Assembly (NCBI RefSeq): GCF_015245355.1
Contig: NZ_CP063311.1
Span: forward strand, 2,007,217-2,071,216
DNA from: Anabaenopsis elenkinii CCIBt3563
GTDB taxonomy: Bacteria; Cyanobacteriota; Cyanobacteriia; Cyanobacteriales; Nostocaceae
DNA length: 64,000 bases
Reading direction: 5' to 3'
The notes below the pieces were generated by a model. That model saw only the letters and a program-made list of their open reading frames with translations, did no database searches and had not been told where the DNA came from. This document shows positions 9,059 to 16,544 of this stretch, in pieces; within the stretch, counting starts at the first letter, position 1; the number at the start of each line of letters is the position of its first letter. A program made the translations under genes and the position numbers.

Positions 9059-9988
9059 ATGGGTACTCCAGATAATCAGTATTCCTTTGGCTATGATGGC
9101 GATAGCGTGGCGTTAGCCACAGACAGTGGTTTTGATATCAGTGAGGAAAGCATGGCACCCCATCGCCGGATCACGGGACGGGTGTTGACCATTTTAACTA
9201 TGGTGTTTGCTGCAACGGTAATTATCCCTCTGATTTGGGTTCTGGTGAGTGTGTTTCAAAAGGGTGTTAATTCCCTCATACTTCCAGATATTTTTACTAA
9301 GCTCCCCCCACCTCCGGGATTATCTGAGGGGGGCTTTGGTCATGCCATTATTGGAACTTTAATGACCCTGGGAATTGCTACATTGATTTCCGTCCCTTTT
9401 GGTGTGATCGCTGCTATTTACTTAGCTGAGTTTGGTCGGGGAACTCGCTTGGCTTACTTGGTAAAATTTTCCTGTAATGTACTCACCGGTGTCCCCGCTA
9501 TTTTGTGTGGCTTATTTGCCTATGCAATTGTGGTGATGCCCTTAGGGTCATTTTCGGCTTTTTCGGGTGGGGTGGCTTTAGCAGTGTTAATGCTACCTAT
9601 TATTATTCGCTCCACGGAAGAGGCTTTGTTGTTGGTGCCTAATGAGTTGCGTTTGGCAGCAATGGGTATTGGGGCGACAAAATTTGAAACCATTATCCAG
9701 ATTGTCTTACCAGCAGCTCTGACTTCAATTATTACTGGTGTGGTTTTATCCGTCGCCCGCGCCGCCGGAGAAGCAGCTCCCTTGCTGTTCACGTCTTTTA
9801 ACAATAATTTCTGGGCTACTAATGTTTGGGAACCTGTGGCCACCCTACCAGTGTTAATTTACTTTTTCTCGATTATTCCCTATAAGGCTTCCCAGAGTTT
9901 GGCTTGGGCGGCTGCCTTGATGTTATTGTCAATTGTGCTGTTGTTTAGTATTTTGGCTCGGTACTTCAGTCGGCAAAAAAAATTCTAA
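9059..9988 (+). CDS. pstA: Phosphate ABC transporter permease PstA
   Basis: This 309-aa inner-membrane permease is the PstC partner. About six membrane helices are present, and the EAA-type loop LAAMGIGATKFETIIQIVLP (about residues 198-217) precedes ARAAGEAAPLLFT. The start is uncertain. The ATG at 9059 has no ribosome-binding site, while an in-frame ATG at 9152 (MAPHRR) is preceded by gaggaaag and would give 278 aa. The 31-residue extension between them contains one copy of a dispersed palindromic repeat (9099-9120), so it may be non-translated leader or a repeat-derived peptide. The rest of the protein looks intact. Confidence 0.94.
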   Translation: MGTPDNQYSFGYDGDSVALATDSGFDISEESMAPHRRITGRVLTILTMVFAATVIIPLIWVLVSVFQKGVNSLILPDIFTKLPPPPGLSEGGFGHAIIGTLMTLGIATLISVPFGVIAAIYLAEFGRGTRLAYLVKFSCNVLTGVPAILCGLFAYAIVVMPLGSFSAFSGGVALAVLMLPIIIRSTEEALLLVPNELRLAAMGIGATKFETIIQIVLPAALTSIITGVVLSVARAAGEAAPLLFTSFNNNFWATNVWEPVATLPVLIYFFSIIPYKASQSLAWAAALMLLSIVLLFSILARYFSRQKKF

Positions 9989-10056
9989 CATCAGGGAATT
10001 CAATTCTTTTGGCTGCGAACTCGGCCAAGTTCTATACACTCTAAATTGAGAATACT

Positions 10057-10869
10057 ATGGAAAAAAAAATTAGTAATAGCGGTTCCATTGATACTAGGCG
10101 CATTTTTGAGGTCAAGGATTTATCGGTTTACTATGGTGGTGCGATCGCCCTTCAATATGTGACAATGGATATCCTGGAGAGAAAAATTACTGCCTTGATT
10201 GGTCCTTCAGGTTGTGGTAAAAGTACTCTCCTGCGTTGTTTCAATCGGACTAATGCCTTGATTCCTGGTGCTCACGTGAAGGGATACCTCACTTACCGAG
10301 GGCAAAATCTCTATGGCGCTGGAGTTGACCCGGTGGTAGTCCGTCGTAGGGTTGGTATGGTGTTTCAGCAGCCTAACCCTTTTCCTAAGTCAATTTATGA
10401 CAATGTAGCCTATGGCTTGCGGGTGAATGGCATTAAGGGCAATATGGACGAGATTGTGGAAAATTCTCTCCGCCGTGCTGCCATCTGGGATGAGGTAAAG
10501 GACGATCTTCATAAGTTGGGAACTTCTCTTTCGGGGGGACAACAGCAGCGGTTGTGTATTGCTCGCGCTATTGCGGTTCAGCCGGATGTGATTTTGATGG
10601 ATGAGCCTTGCTCGGCTCTTGATCCTATATCGACGATGCGGATTGAGGAGTTAATGCTTGAACTCAAACAGCACTACACCATTGTCATTGTCACCCATAA
10701 TATGCAGCAGGCTTCTAGGGTGGCTGATTATACGGCTTTCTTTAATGCTGAAGCCCGGGAAGGGGGGAATCGCGTCGGGTATCTGGTAGAGGTAGATACC
10801 ACCGAGAGAATTTTTTCCAGTCCCCAGGATCAGCGCACTCGCGATTATGTGAGTGGTCGTTTTGGTTAA
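10057..10869 (+). CDS. pstB: Phosphate ABC transporter ATPase PstB, copy 1
   Basis: This 270-aa cytoplasmic ATPase powers phosphate import. It has Walker [14 protein letters not shown], the Q-loop at [15 protein letters not shown], the ABC signature LSGGQQQRL, Walker [14 protein letters not shown] and the switch His in VIVTHNMQQ. The C-terminus [10 protein letters not shown] is typical of PstB. It is followed after 38 bp by a second full-length pstB, so the transporter may run with either or both ATPases. Multiple pstB copies are common in filamentous cyanobacteria. Confidence 0.97.
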   Translation: MEKKISNSGSIDTRRIFEVKDLSVYYGGAIALQYVTMDILERKITALIGPSGCGKSTLLRCFNRTNALIPGAHVKGYLTYRGQNLYGAGVDPVVVRRRVGMVFQQPNPFPKSIYDNVAYGLRVNGIKGNMDEIVENSLRRAAIWDEVKDDLHKLGTSLSGGQQQRLCIARAIAVQPDVILMDEPCSALDPISTMRIEELMLELKQHYTIVIVTHNMQQASRVADYTAFFNAEAREGGNRVGYLVEVDTTERIFSSPQDQRTRDYVSGRFG

Positions 10870-10907
10870 GGGTTATCTAGGGCAAAAATCCACAATACAC
10901 TATTATT

Positions 10908-11711
10908 ATGGCTACTAACACTACTACAGTGAATGACACTGAAACAGTTTTACGCACAGAGAATCTGAATGTGTACTATGGCAATTTTTTGGCTCTGCGA
11001 AATATTTGGCTGGACATCCCCAAACATCAGGTGACAGCTTTTATTGGTCCGTCTGGCTGCGGTAAAAGTACATTGCTGCGATGCTATAACCGTCTCAATG
11101 ATGTCATCGATTCCTTTCGAGCGGATGGCAAAGTTTATTTTTACGATCAAAACTTGTATGCACCTAACATTGACCCTGTACAGGTGCGCCGGAGAATTGG
11201 GATGGTATTTCAACGACCAAACCCGTTTCCTAAATCAATTTATGAAAATATTACTTTTGGAGCCAAAATCAACGGCTATCAAGGGGATATGGATGAATTA
11301 GTCGAGCGGAGTCTCAGACAGGCTGCTTTGTGGGATGAGGTCAAAGATAAACTGCGACAAAGTGGTACGTCTTTATCCGGGGGACAACAGCAACGCTTGT
11401 GTATTGCTAGGGCTGTGGCCGTGCAACCGGAAATAATTCTCATGGATGAACCCTGCTCCGCATTAGACCCGGTTTCTACTTTGCGGGTAGAAGAACTAAT
11501 TCACCAACTCAAGGAAAAATATACCATTGTCATCGTTACCCATAATATGCAACAGGCAGCAAGGGTGTCTGATAATACGGCTTTTTTCAACGTTCAAGTT
11601 GTGGAAGGTGGTCGCAGTGGTTATCTAGTGGAATACAATTCCACACAGGCAATTTTCAACGACCCCCAACAAGAAGATACCCGAAATTATGTCAGTGGCA
11701 GATTTGGTTAA
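10908..11711 (+). CDS. pstB: Phosphate ABC transporter ATPase PstB, copy 2
   Basis: This 267-aa paralogue of the gene before it has the same complete motif set: [59 protein letters not shown]. The two proteins are clearly homologous along the full length but differ at many positions, so this is an old duplication and not a recent repeat. It ends the operon; a rho-independent-like hairpin lies 150 bp downstream at 11860. Confidence 0.97.
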   Translation: MATNTTTVNDTETVLRTENLNVYYGNFLALRNIWLDIPKHQVTAFIGPSGCGKSTLLRCYNRLNDVIDSFRADGKVYFYDQNLYAPNIDPVQVRRRIGMVFQRPNPFPKSIYENITFGAKINGYQGDMDELVERSLRQAALWDEVKDKLRQSGTSLSGGQQQRLCIARAVAVQPEIILMDEPCSALDPVSTLRVEELIHQLKEKYTIVIVTHNMQQAARVSDNTAFFNVQVVEGGRSGYLVEYNSTQAIFNDPQQEDTRNYVSGRFG

Positions 11712-11859
11712 ATATTGCACCACAAGCTATCCTAAAGCTATGTCTGCTGGCTTTGTCCACTTGACCTAGTGCAGGCGGGTTAACTCAGGTCTGCCTTAAT
11801 AATGATATCTGTAAACCCGCTTTCTGATAAACCGTTATCGAAAAAATGGGTTTAAAACC

Positions 11860-11884
11860 CCGTTGTTCTACGACGGCTTTTCTT
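11860..11884 (+). terminator. Probable terminator of the pst operon
   Basis: A 7-bp stem with one wobble pair (ccgttgt 11860-11866, acgacgg 11870-11876) has a 3-nt loop and is followed by cttttctt. It is the first terminator-like structure downstream of pstB2. A weaker stem (gcgggtt / aacccgc) lies just upstream, around 11777-11821. Confidence 0.6.
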
Positions 11885-12028
11885 GATTCTTGGAAAAAAA
11901 CTTGCCTAAAAAACAACAAAAAGCTAAAATGCAATAGTCTGCATGGGGCATCGGCACGACTTTAAATGGACAGGGCGTGACTATAAGACTGCTTCGGCAA
12001 CGAGTTACTGTGAACTGTCAAAAATCAC

Positions 12029-12055
12029 CGATAGCGTAGCGTGGCGTAAGCCATA
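12029..12055. repeat. Dispersed palindromic repeat, family 1
   Basis: This copy, beginning cgatagcgtagcgtggc and ending gtaagccata, belongs to a short repeat also seen at 9099, 21751 and 27683. It sits inside a hairpin whose outer arms are tcaccgat and atcggtga (about 12025-12070). Related elements are spread through Nostocales genomes. Confidence 0.6.
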
Positions 12056-12081
12056 CTTCAAGATCGGTGAGTATGTCAAAT

Positions 12082-12298
12082 AAAATCTCCTCAAATGTAC
12101 TTTGAGATGCGGTTGCTTCGGTGCTTCACCCTGGAGGTATGCGCACTACCTTGGTCTACAGGCTTTGAGATTGGGTGGAACTCACCCTGCTATTAGGTGG
12201 TTTACAGTCGATTATTACCTAATAAATAGATATTTGTAACAAATGTGACGATTCAAGTCTAGATTTTTGCTGTAAATGAGTAGATTTGAGGAGATTTT
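12082..12298 (+). ncRNA. Candidate structured RNA (or MITE) closed by a 15-bp stem
   Basis: The ends are perfect inverted complements: aaaatctcctcaaat (12082-12096) and atttgaggagatttt (12284-12298), followed by two more T. Inside are at least three local hairpins: aggta/tacct (12135-12151), gggtg/caccc (12173-12187) and tattaggt/acctaata (12191-12224). No ORF of note lies within. The shape could be a 217-nt non-coding RNA with a long closing stem. Alternatively the 15-bp arms could be terminal inverted repeats of a small non-autonomous element. No direct match to tmRNA, RNase P, TPP or B12 motifs was seen. The strand is a guess. Confidence 0.4.
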
Positions 12299-12317
12299 TT
12301 GATTCTGTTCAAACCCC

Positions 12318-12593
12318 CTAAAAATCCTGCTCATCCACAAAAAACTCAGCATCGTCATCCAGAGACTGACCCCGACGAGAACCTAACATACCCCAAAGCG
12401 GCTGTAGTATTGCCATTGCCAATAAACCGATACTGGCACTGAATGCCAATAATAAACCTATTGGGATTTGAATCGATTGAAATGTTAAGAATTTCAAAGA
12501 TACGGGTGTGGCATTTTGGACAGAGATAATGGCGATCGCTACTACCCAAATAGCCACTATTAAAGATATCAAAATCGGAATAAAATTTTTCAT
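12318..12593 (-). CDS. LapA-domain (DUF1049-like) membrane protein
   Basis: This 91-aa protein has two transmembrane helices (about residues 5-27 and 43-67) joined by the LapA-type segment ISVQNATPVSLKFL, and an acidic C-terminal tail. LapA-domain proteins in other bacteria are linked to lipopolysaccharide assembly, but the role in cyanobacteria is unknown. It lies 42 bp downstream of the phosphoglucomutase gene on the same strand; the intervening hairpin at 12604-12628 may terminate or attenuate read-through. Confidence 0.75.
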   Translation of the reverse strand: MKNFIPILISLIVAIWVVAIAIISVQNATPVSLKFLTFQSIQIPIGLLLAFSASIGLLAMAILQPLWGMLGSRRGQSLDDDAEFFVDEQDF

Positions 12594-12603
12594 ATTTTAT
12601 ACT

Positions 12604-12628
12604 CCCCTCTCCTGGATCAGAAGAGGGG
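12604..12628 (-). terminator. Hairpin between phosphoglucomutase and LapA-like genes
   Basis: A 7-bp perfect stem (cccctct 12604-12610, agagggg 12622-12628) lies between the two minus-strand genes. The 3' arm, read on the minus strand, overlaps the GA-rich ribosome-binding region of the LapA-like gene, so it could also affect its translation. No T-run follows. Confidence 0.4.
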
Positions 12629-12635
12629 TGAGGTT

Positions 12636-14075
12636 TTAAACAGCTACTGGTTCTAATTTAGCGATGGAACTTTCCATATATTGAGCAACCTTGGTAAGTT
12701 TCTCAGAGGAGTTGGTTTCCAGATAAACACGTACCAGAGGTTCTGTACCCGAGGGACGCAACAATACCCAACTACCTTCTTCTAAGTACAACTTAATCCC
12801 GTCTTTGCGTCCAACTTCTTTAACTTTAATTCCCCCTACCTCTGAAGGAGGATTTTGAGTAAAGGAGTCAATCACAGCGGTTTTGTGTGCTGGCGTCAGG
12901 TGTAAGTCAAGACGGTTATTGTAAAGCGGTCCATCAGCCTCGGCGATAGCCTCTTTAACCAATTGACTCAGGGGTTTACCTTCATAGGCGATCGCCTCAG
13001 CAACTAGCATATCAGCTAAAATACCGTCTTTTTCGGGAATATGCCCCACTATACTTAAGCCACCTGATTCTTCACCCCCAATCAGTACGGTAGTTTCCCG
13101 CATTTTCTCACCAATGTATTTAAAGCCTACAGCTGTTTCATAAATTGGCAGCCCATATTTACTAGCGAAATTGTCTAGCAGGTGAGTCGTGGCTACAGTC
13201 CTGACGATAGCACCAGTTTTACCTTTATTTTTGATTAAATGACGTGCTAGTAATAACAGCACAGTATTGGGGGTGAGAACATTTCCTTGTTCATCAACAA
13301 CACCAAAGCGATCGCTATCACCATCTGTAGCCAGTCCCAAATCGGCCCCGTCGGCACGTACTGCTTCCACTAACCCAATTAGTTGTTCACCTTTGGGTTC
13401 GGGCATTCCCCCGCCAAATAGGACATCACGGCTAGTGTGGAAAGTTTCTAACTCACAGTGGCAGTGTTGCAAAACTTCATCCAAATAGCCACGAGAAGTA
13501 GAATAAAGGGCATCGTACTTCACCTTTAAATGGGCATTCTTGATCCGTTCTATATCCAGTAAGGTGTAGATAAACTTGAGATACTCAGGTTTGGGGTCAA
13601 AAATGGAAATTTTACCGGTAGGAATACTGCTAGGCAGGGCATCCGATGCACTTTCAATATTAGCCACAATCGTATCAGTAATTTCTGGAGTGGCTGGCCC
13701 TGCATAATCAGGGATATATTTAATTCCACAGTAAGGTGCAGGATTATGGCTAGCAGTAAACATCAGAGCACCGGCGGAATTTAATAGCCGGGCGTTGTAG
13801 GCGATTACTGGTGTGGGGCAGTCCCGGTCAGTAATTTTCACCGTCCAACCCAAGTCTGCTAAGATTTCCGCGGCTGCTTGGGCGAACTGGTCAGCCAAAA
13901 ACCTAGTATCGTAGGCAATCAGAACCGGTCTATCTTTTGAGTAGGCTGTTTCGAGGTAACTTGCGATCGCCCTTGTGACTTTTCGCACATTTGGGAAAGT
14001 AAAATCATCGGCGATGATTCCTCTCCAACCGTCAGTACCAAATTTTATTTGACTGGAATTGCTACTAGCGCTCAT
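12636..14075 (-). CDS. Phosphoglucomutase/phosphomannomutase family protein
   Basis: This 479-aa cytoplasmic alpha-D-phosphohexomutase interconverts hexose 1- and 6-phosphates. It shows the four family signatures: substrate start FGTDGWRG, catalytic serine loop TASHNPAPYCGIK, metal-binding DGDSDRFGV, sugar-binding GGEESGG and phosphate-binding RPSGTEPLVRVY. I place the start at the ATG of MSASSNSSQ (14075), which has agggag at a good distance. The longer frame from a TTG at 14126 would run into a repeat-like segment and has no support. Glucose versus mannose preference cannot be read from the sequence. Confidence 0.92.
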   Translation of the reverse strand: MSASSNSSQIKFGTDGWRGIIADDFTFPNVRKVTRAIASYLETAYSKDRPVLIAYDTRFLADQFAQAAAEILADLGWTVKITDRDCPTPVIAYNARLLNSAGALMFTASHNPAPYCGIKYIPDYAGPATPEITDTIVANIESASDALPSSIPTGKISIFDPKPEYLKFIYTLLDIERIKNAHLKVKYDALYSTSRGYLDEVLQHCHCELETFHTSRDVLFGGGMPEPKGEQLIGLVEAVRADGADLGLATDGDSDRFGVVDEQGNVLTPNTVLLLLARHLIKNKGKTGAIVRTVATTHLLDNFASKYGLPIYETAVGFKYIGEKMRETTVLIGGEESGGLSIVGHIPEKDGILADMLVAEAIAYEGKPLSQLVKEAIAEADGPLYNNRLDLHLTPAHKTAVIDSFTQNPPSEVGGIKVKEVGRKDGIKLYLEEGSWVLLRPSGTEPLVRVYLETNSSEKLTKVAQYMESSIAKLEPVAV

Positions 14076-14182
14076 TTTTACCACTTTCTCCCTGATAACT
14101 TTAATACTATAGGAAGCTTCTCGCAAAGCGTGCGTAGCCGCAAGTCTCCCCCAAGGTATTTTTTCTCACTGATTATTGAGCA

Positions 14183-14538
14183 ATGTCATTTTATAATCGA
14201 CCTTTTGCCAGTTATCACCTTTGGTCTTTAGTTACCCCAGCAACAGGACAAAAACATTGGCACTACCTGATGAGAAGGGGGGTCATTAAAGCACGTCAAC
14301 ATGAACCACAAGTTAAAGCGCTGTTAGGTAAGGCCACTGCACCGCAGCAGATTGGTATCCTCGCCCAAAAAGGCGTTTATGAATTTCATCATAATCGACA
14401 TTTGTGAACAAAATCCGACCGTGTCGAAAAACTGAACTATTAAATTTAAGCAACTCTACTCAAGCAGTACAAGAACGCGTCCGACAAATTCTGCAAAAAT
14501 ATCATGATGCCCCATTACTTTTGAATACAAAAACTTGA
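14183..14538 (+). pseudogene. Frameshifted conserved hypothetical gene
   Basis: Frame 2 opens at the ATG of 14183 and reads 74 residues of protein-like sequence (LWSLVTPATGQKHWHYLMRR). Around 14385 the sense switches to another frame (FIIIDICEQNPTVS). After about 14434 it switches again to a third frame (LLNLSNSTQAVQERVRQIL), which ends at a TGA near 14538. Three consecutive protein-like segments in three frames indicate one original gene of about 115 aa broken by two indels. I do not recognise the family. Confidence 0.5.
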
Positions 14539-14552
14539 TATCACCAATCACC

Positions 14553-14604
14553 AAACTTCGGCTGCGCACTTCGGCTACCGCTCAGTGCAAGCTCAGTTCC
14601 AGTG
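14553..14604. repeat. Short repeat cluster, family 3
   Basis: This segment contains aaacttcggctgcgc followed by a partial reiteration (acttcggctaccgctcagt). The same 15-mer occurs inside the P-type ATPase gene at 17753-17767. It lies in the gap between the broken ORF and the transglutaminase gene and has the look of a small mobile palindromic unit. Confidence 0.45.
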
Positions 14605-14605
14605 A

Positions 14606-16285
14606 CTAATCGCTAAATGGCGGTAATTCTTTAAGAATTGTAAAGCGAATATGATTAATCGCTAGGTCACCTATAGGAATGTCTTCTTTTGTCAGCCGTA
14701 CGCCTTGACTAGTCAAGGTTTCAAATGGTATCCCCTTGCCAATTTCAATGTGATACCAGGATAAGCCCATAAAAAAGCGTGTCGGGTAGGGGCCATTGTT
14801 CCCTAAATCATCAGGATTAGATTCCATTGGTAACCACCCACAACCGGGGATGTAGAATTCTAACCACACATGGTTAAAGTCTGGTTGTAAAGGAACTCCT
14901 TGGTGTTCGCCATGGGGCGGACATTTATATCTACCGACTGTGCGACAGGGGATACCATTCAAACGGCACAAAGCCAGTAAAACACCTACATATTCGCCAC
15001 AAGAACCGACACCCCGTTCTAAAACTAAATCAGGAGTGTCAATATAAGGTTTAATGCCGTAGGACAACTGATCATATACATAGTTACGGATATTGTAGAT
15101 TTTCCGCAGAAGATTAGTTTCCGAACCAATGGCTTCACGGGCGGCACGTTGGACAATGGCTGTATCCATTGCTAAATCATCATCATCCACTAAGTAGCTT
15201 TTTTCCCATTCTGGTAATACTTCGTCGGGAATATCTTCCACATCCCTAGGGGTGATGCGATATTTAATACCTCGTACTTCTAATAATGCTTTCCAGCCGA
15301 ATATATGCCTTTCTCCTGGTGTCAGGGCATCAAATTTAAATACTGCTACACGTTGCCCATCTATTATTTCTTCTGTAAAAGGGACACCAATAGGTTCAAC
15401 GTGTTGTAACTTTTGGCGTTCAGTGTTTGAAGGTAGGGCAATCCGCCATTCTACATCGGGCAAATATACCTCTTCTAAGGGAGCAATTTCCTCGGCGTAG
15501 GACATTTCAATCAGATAGCCATTGGAAAGAGCGTAGTGTTTATCTGGCTGGTGATGGTAATGTAGCGGGTGAATAAAAGTCCGATCGCGGTATGTGAGTT
15601 CATGACAAGGATCAGCATTGGGGTTATCCCGGATATAAGGCTCTTCTGAGGCATAGGCCACGAAAAGAGTTTCTTTACCGGTCTGTTCGTTAGTATGTAC
15701 GGCAATCCCCGTGGGACATTCAAATGGTGTTAACACGCTGAATTGAACTTCTCCAGTAGCCCTGTCCATACCATAAACGGTTTGCTCAGTCCGATCGCAA
15801 ACCCAAAGGGTATCACGGTTGACTGCCAAATTTTCCACCCCTACCCCAGGGGCATAAAATCGAGTGATTTCTTTGCGCGTATTGCCGTCGAAAATCAGAA
15901 TAGAACCGAGTTTTTGGCAACTAACGTAAACTGTTGATTCCCAAACAGCAACGCCATCAGCAGCATAGGGTAGGGTGACAAAATGCTCTAGACCCAAAGA
16001 AGAGAGTTTAGACAGATAAACACTATTTTCCCGCGTTACCCATAGTGAGTCCGACCATACTGCTAGACCTTTAACATCGCGAAATTCCCTAACTTGATGA
16101 GGATTACGGATTCTGCTGTTATCAGAAGTAGGATCAATCTCCAGTAAATGCCCCTTAATAGTATCAATGGCGAGCAGTGTATCTTGGATGAAAGCAATAC
16201 CACAAAGAGTCGCGGCTGTTAACGGTCGAATTGTTCTGTGACCAAACATTTGGTTGGTAATCAAACTAGGAAGTGCAAAACTCAT
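14606..16285 (-). CDS. Transglutaminase-like protein with N-terminal propeller-like region
   Basis: The 559-aa protein has two parts. Residues about 15-260 contain repeated blade-like segments (GLAVWSDSLWVT, GVAVWESTVYVS, NLAVNRDTLWVC) suggesting an SMP-30/NHL-type beta-propeller. Residues about 370-500 are a transglutaminase-like cysteine protease fold with Cys in RGVGSCGEYVGV, His in DFNHVWLEFY and a downstream Asp in ESNPDD, so the catalytic triad is plausible. There is no signal peptide. The reaction (peptidase, deamidase or cross-linking) is not known. The gene stands alone between divergent or unrelated neighbours. Confidence 0.8.
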   Translation of the reverse strand: MSFALPSLITNQMFGHRTIRPLTAATLCGIAFIQDTLLAIDTIKGHLLEIDPTSDNSRIRNPHQVREFRDVKGLAVWSDSLWVTRENSVYLSKLSSLGLEHFVTLPYAADGVAVWESTVYVSCQKLGSILIFDGNTRKEITRFYAPGVGVENLAVNRDTLWVCDRTEQTVYGMDRATGEVQFSVLTPFECPTGIAVHTNEQTGKETLFVAYASEEPYIRDNPNADPCHELTYRDRTFIHPLHYHHQPDKHYALSNGYLIEMSYAEEIAPLEEVYLPDVEWRIALPSNTERQKLQHVEPIGVPFTEEIIDGQRVAVFKFDALTPGERHIFGWKALLEVRGIKYRITPRDVEDIPDEVLPEWEKSYLVDDDDLAMDTAIVQRAAREAIGSETNLLRKIYNIRNYVYDQLSYGIKPYIDTPDLVLERGVGSCGEYVGVLLALCRLNGIPCRTVGRYKCPPHGEHQGVPLQPDFNHVWLEFYIPGCGWLPMESNPDDLGNNGPYPTRFFMGLSWYHIEIGKGIPFETLTSQGVRLTKEDIPIGDLAINHIRFTILKELPPFSD

Positions 16286-16544
16286 ATTAAGCCAAAATTC
16301 AATTAACCGTTTAGCACACCCAGAATTAATTTTGGCATATTCTTGAGCACCAAATGGTGGCTTTTAGAAATAATTTTCGGAAATTAAATGTATGTAATAC
16401 TACATTTTCTCTGTAAAAATCCATAGTTTGATGATTCCATAAAAATTAGTAAATGGCACCGAATTACATCTACCTTCAAGTCATACATCTGGGGAAAATT
16501 CTCAATATCACTCTAGTTGATACTAGAAACATCATCTTTAAATT

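Noticed and set aside
12100-12200. tRNA, 6S RNA, tmRNA or riboswitch in the pst-downstream gap
   Set aside because: No cloverleaf, T-loop, B12 box or TPP motif could be fitted; only a generic structured-RNA call is justified.
12082-12298. Retron ncRNA (complementary ends around hairpins)
   Set aside because: No reverse transcriptase gene lies nearby.
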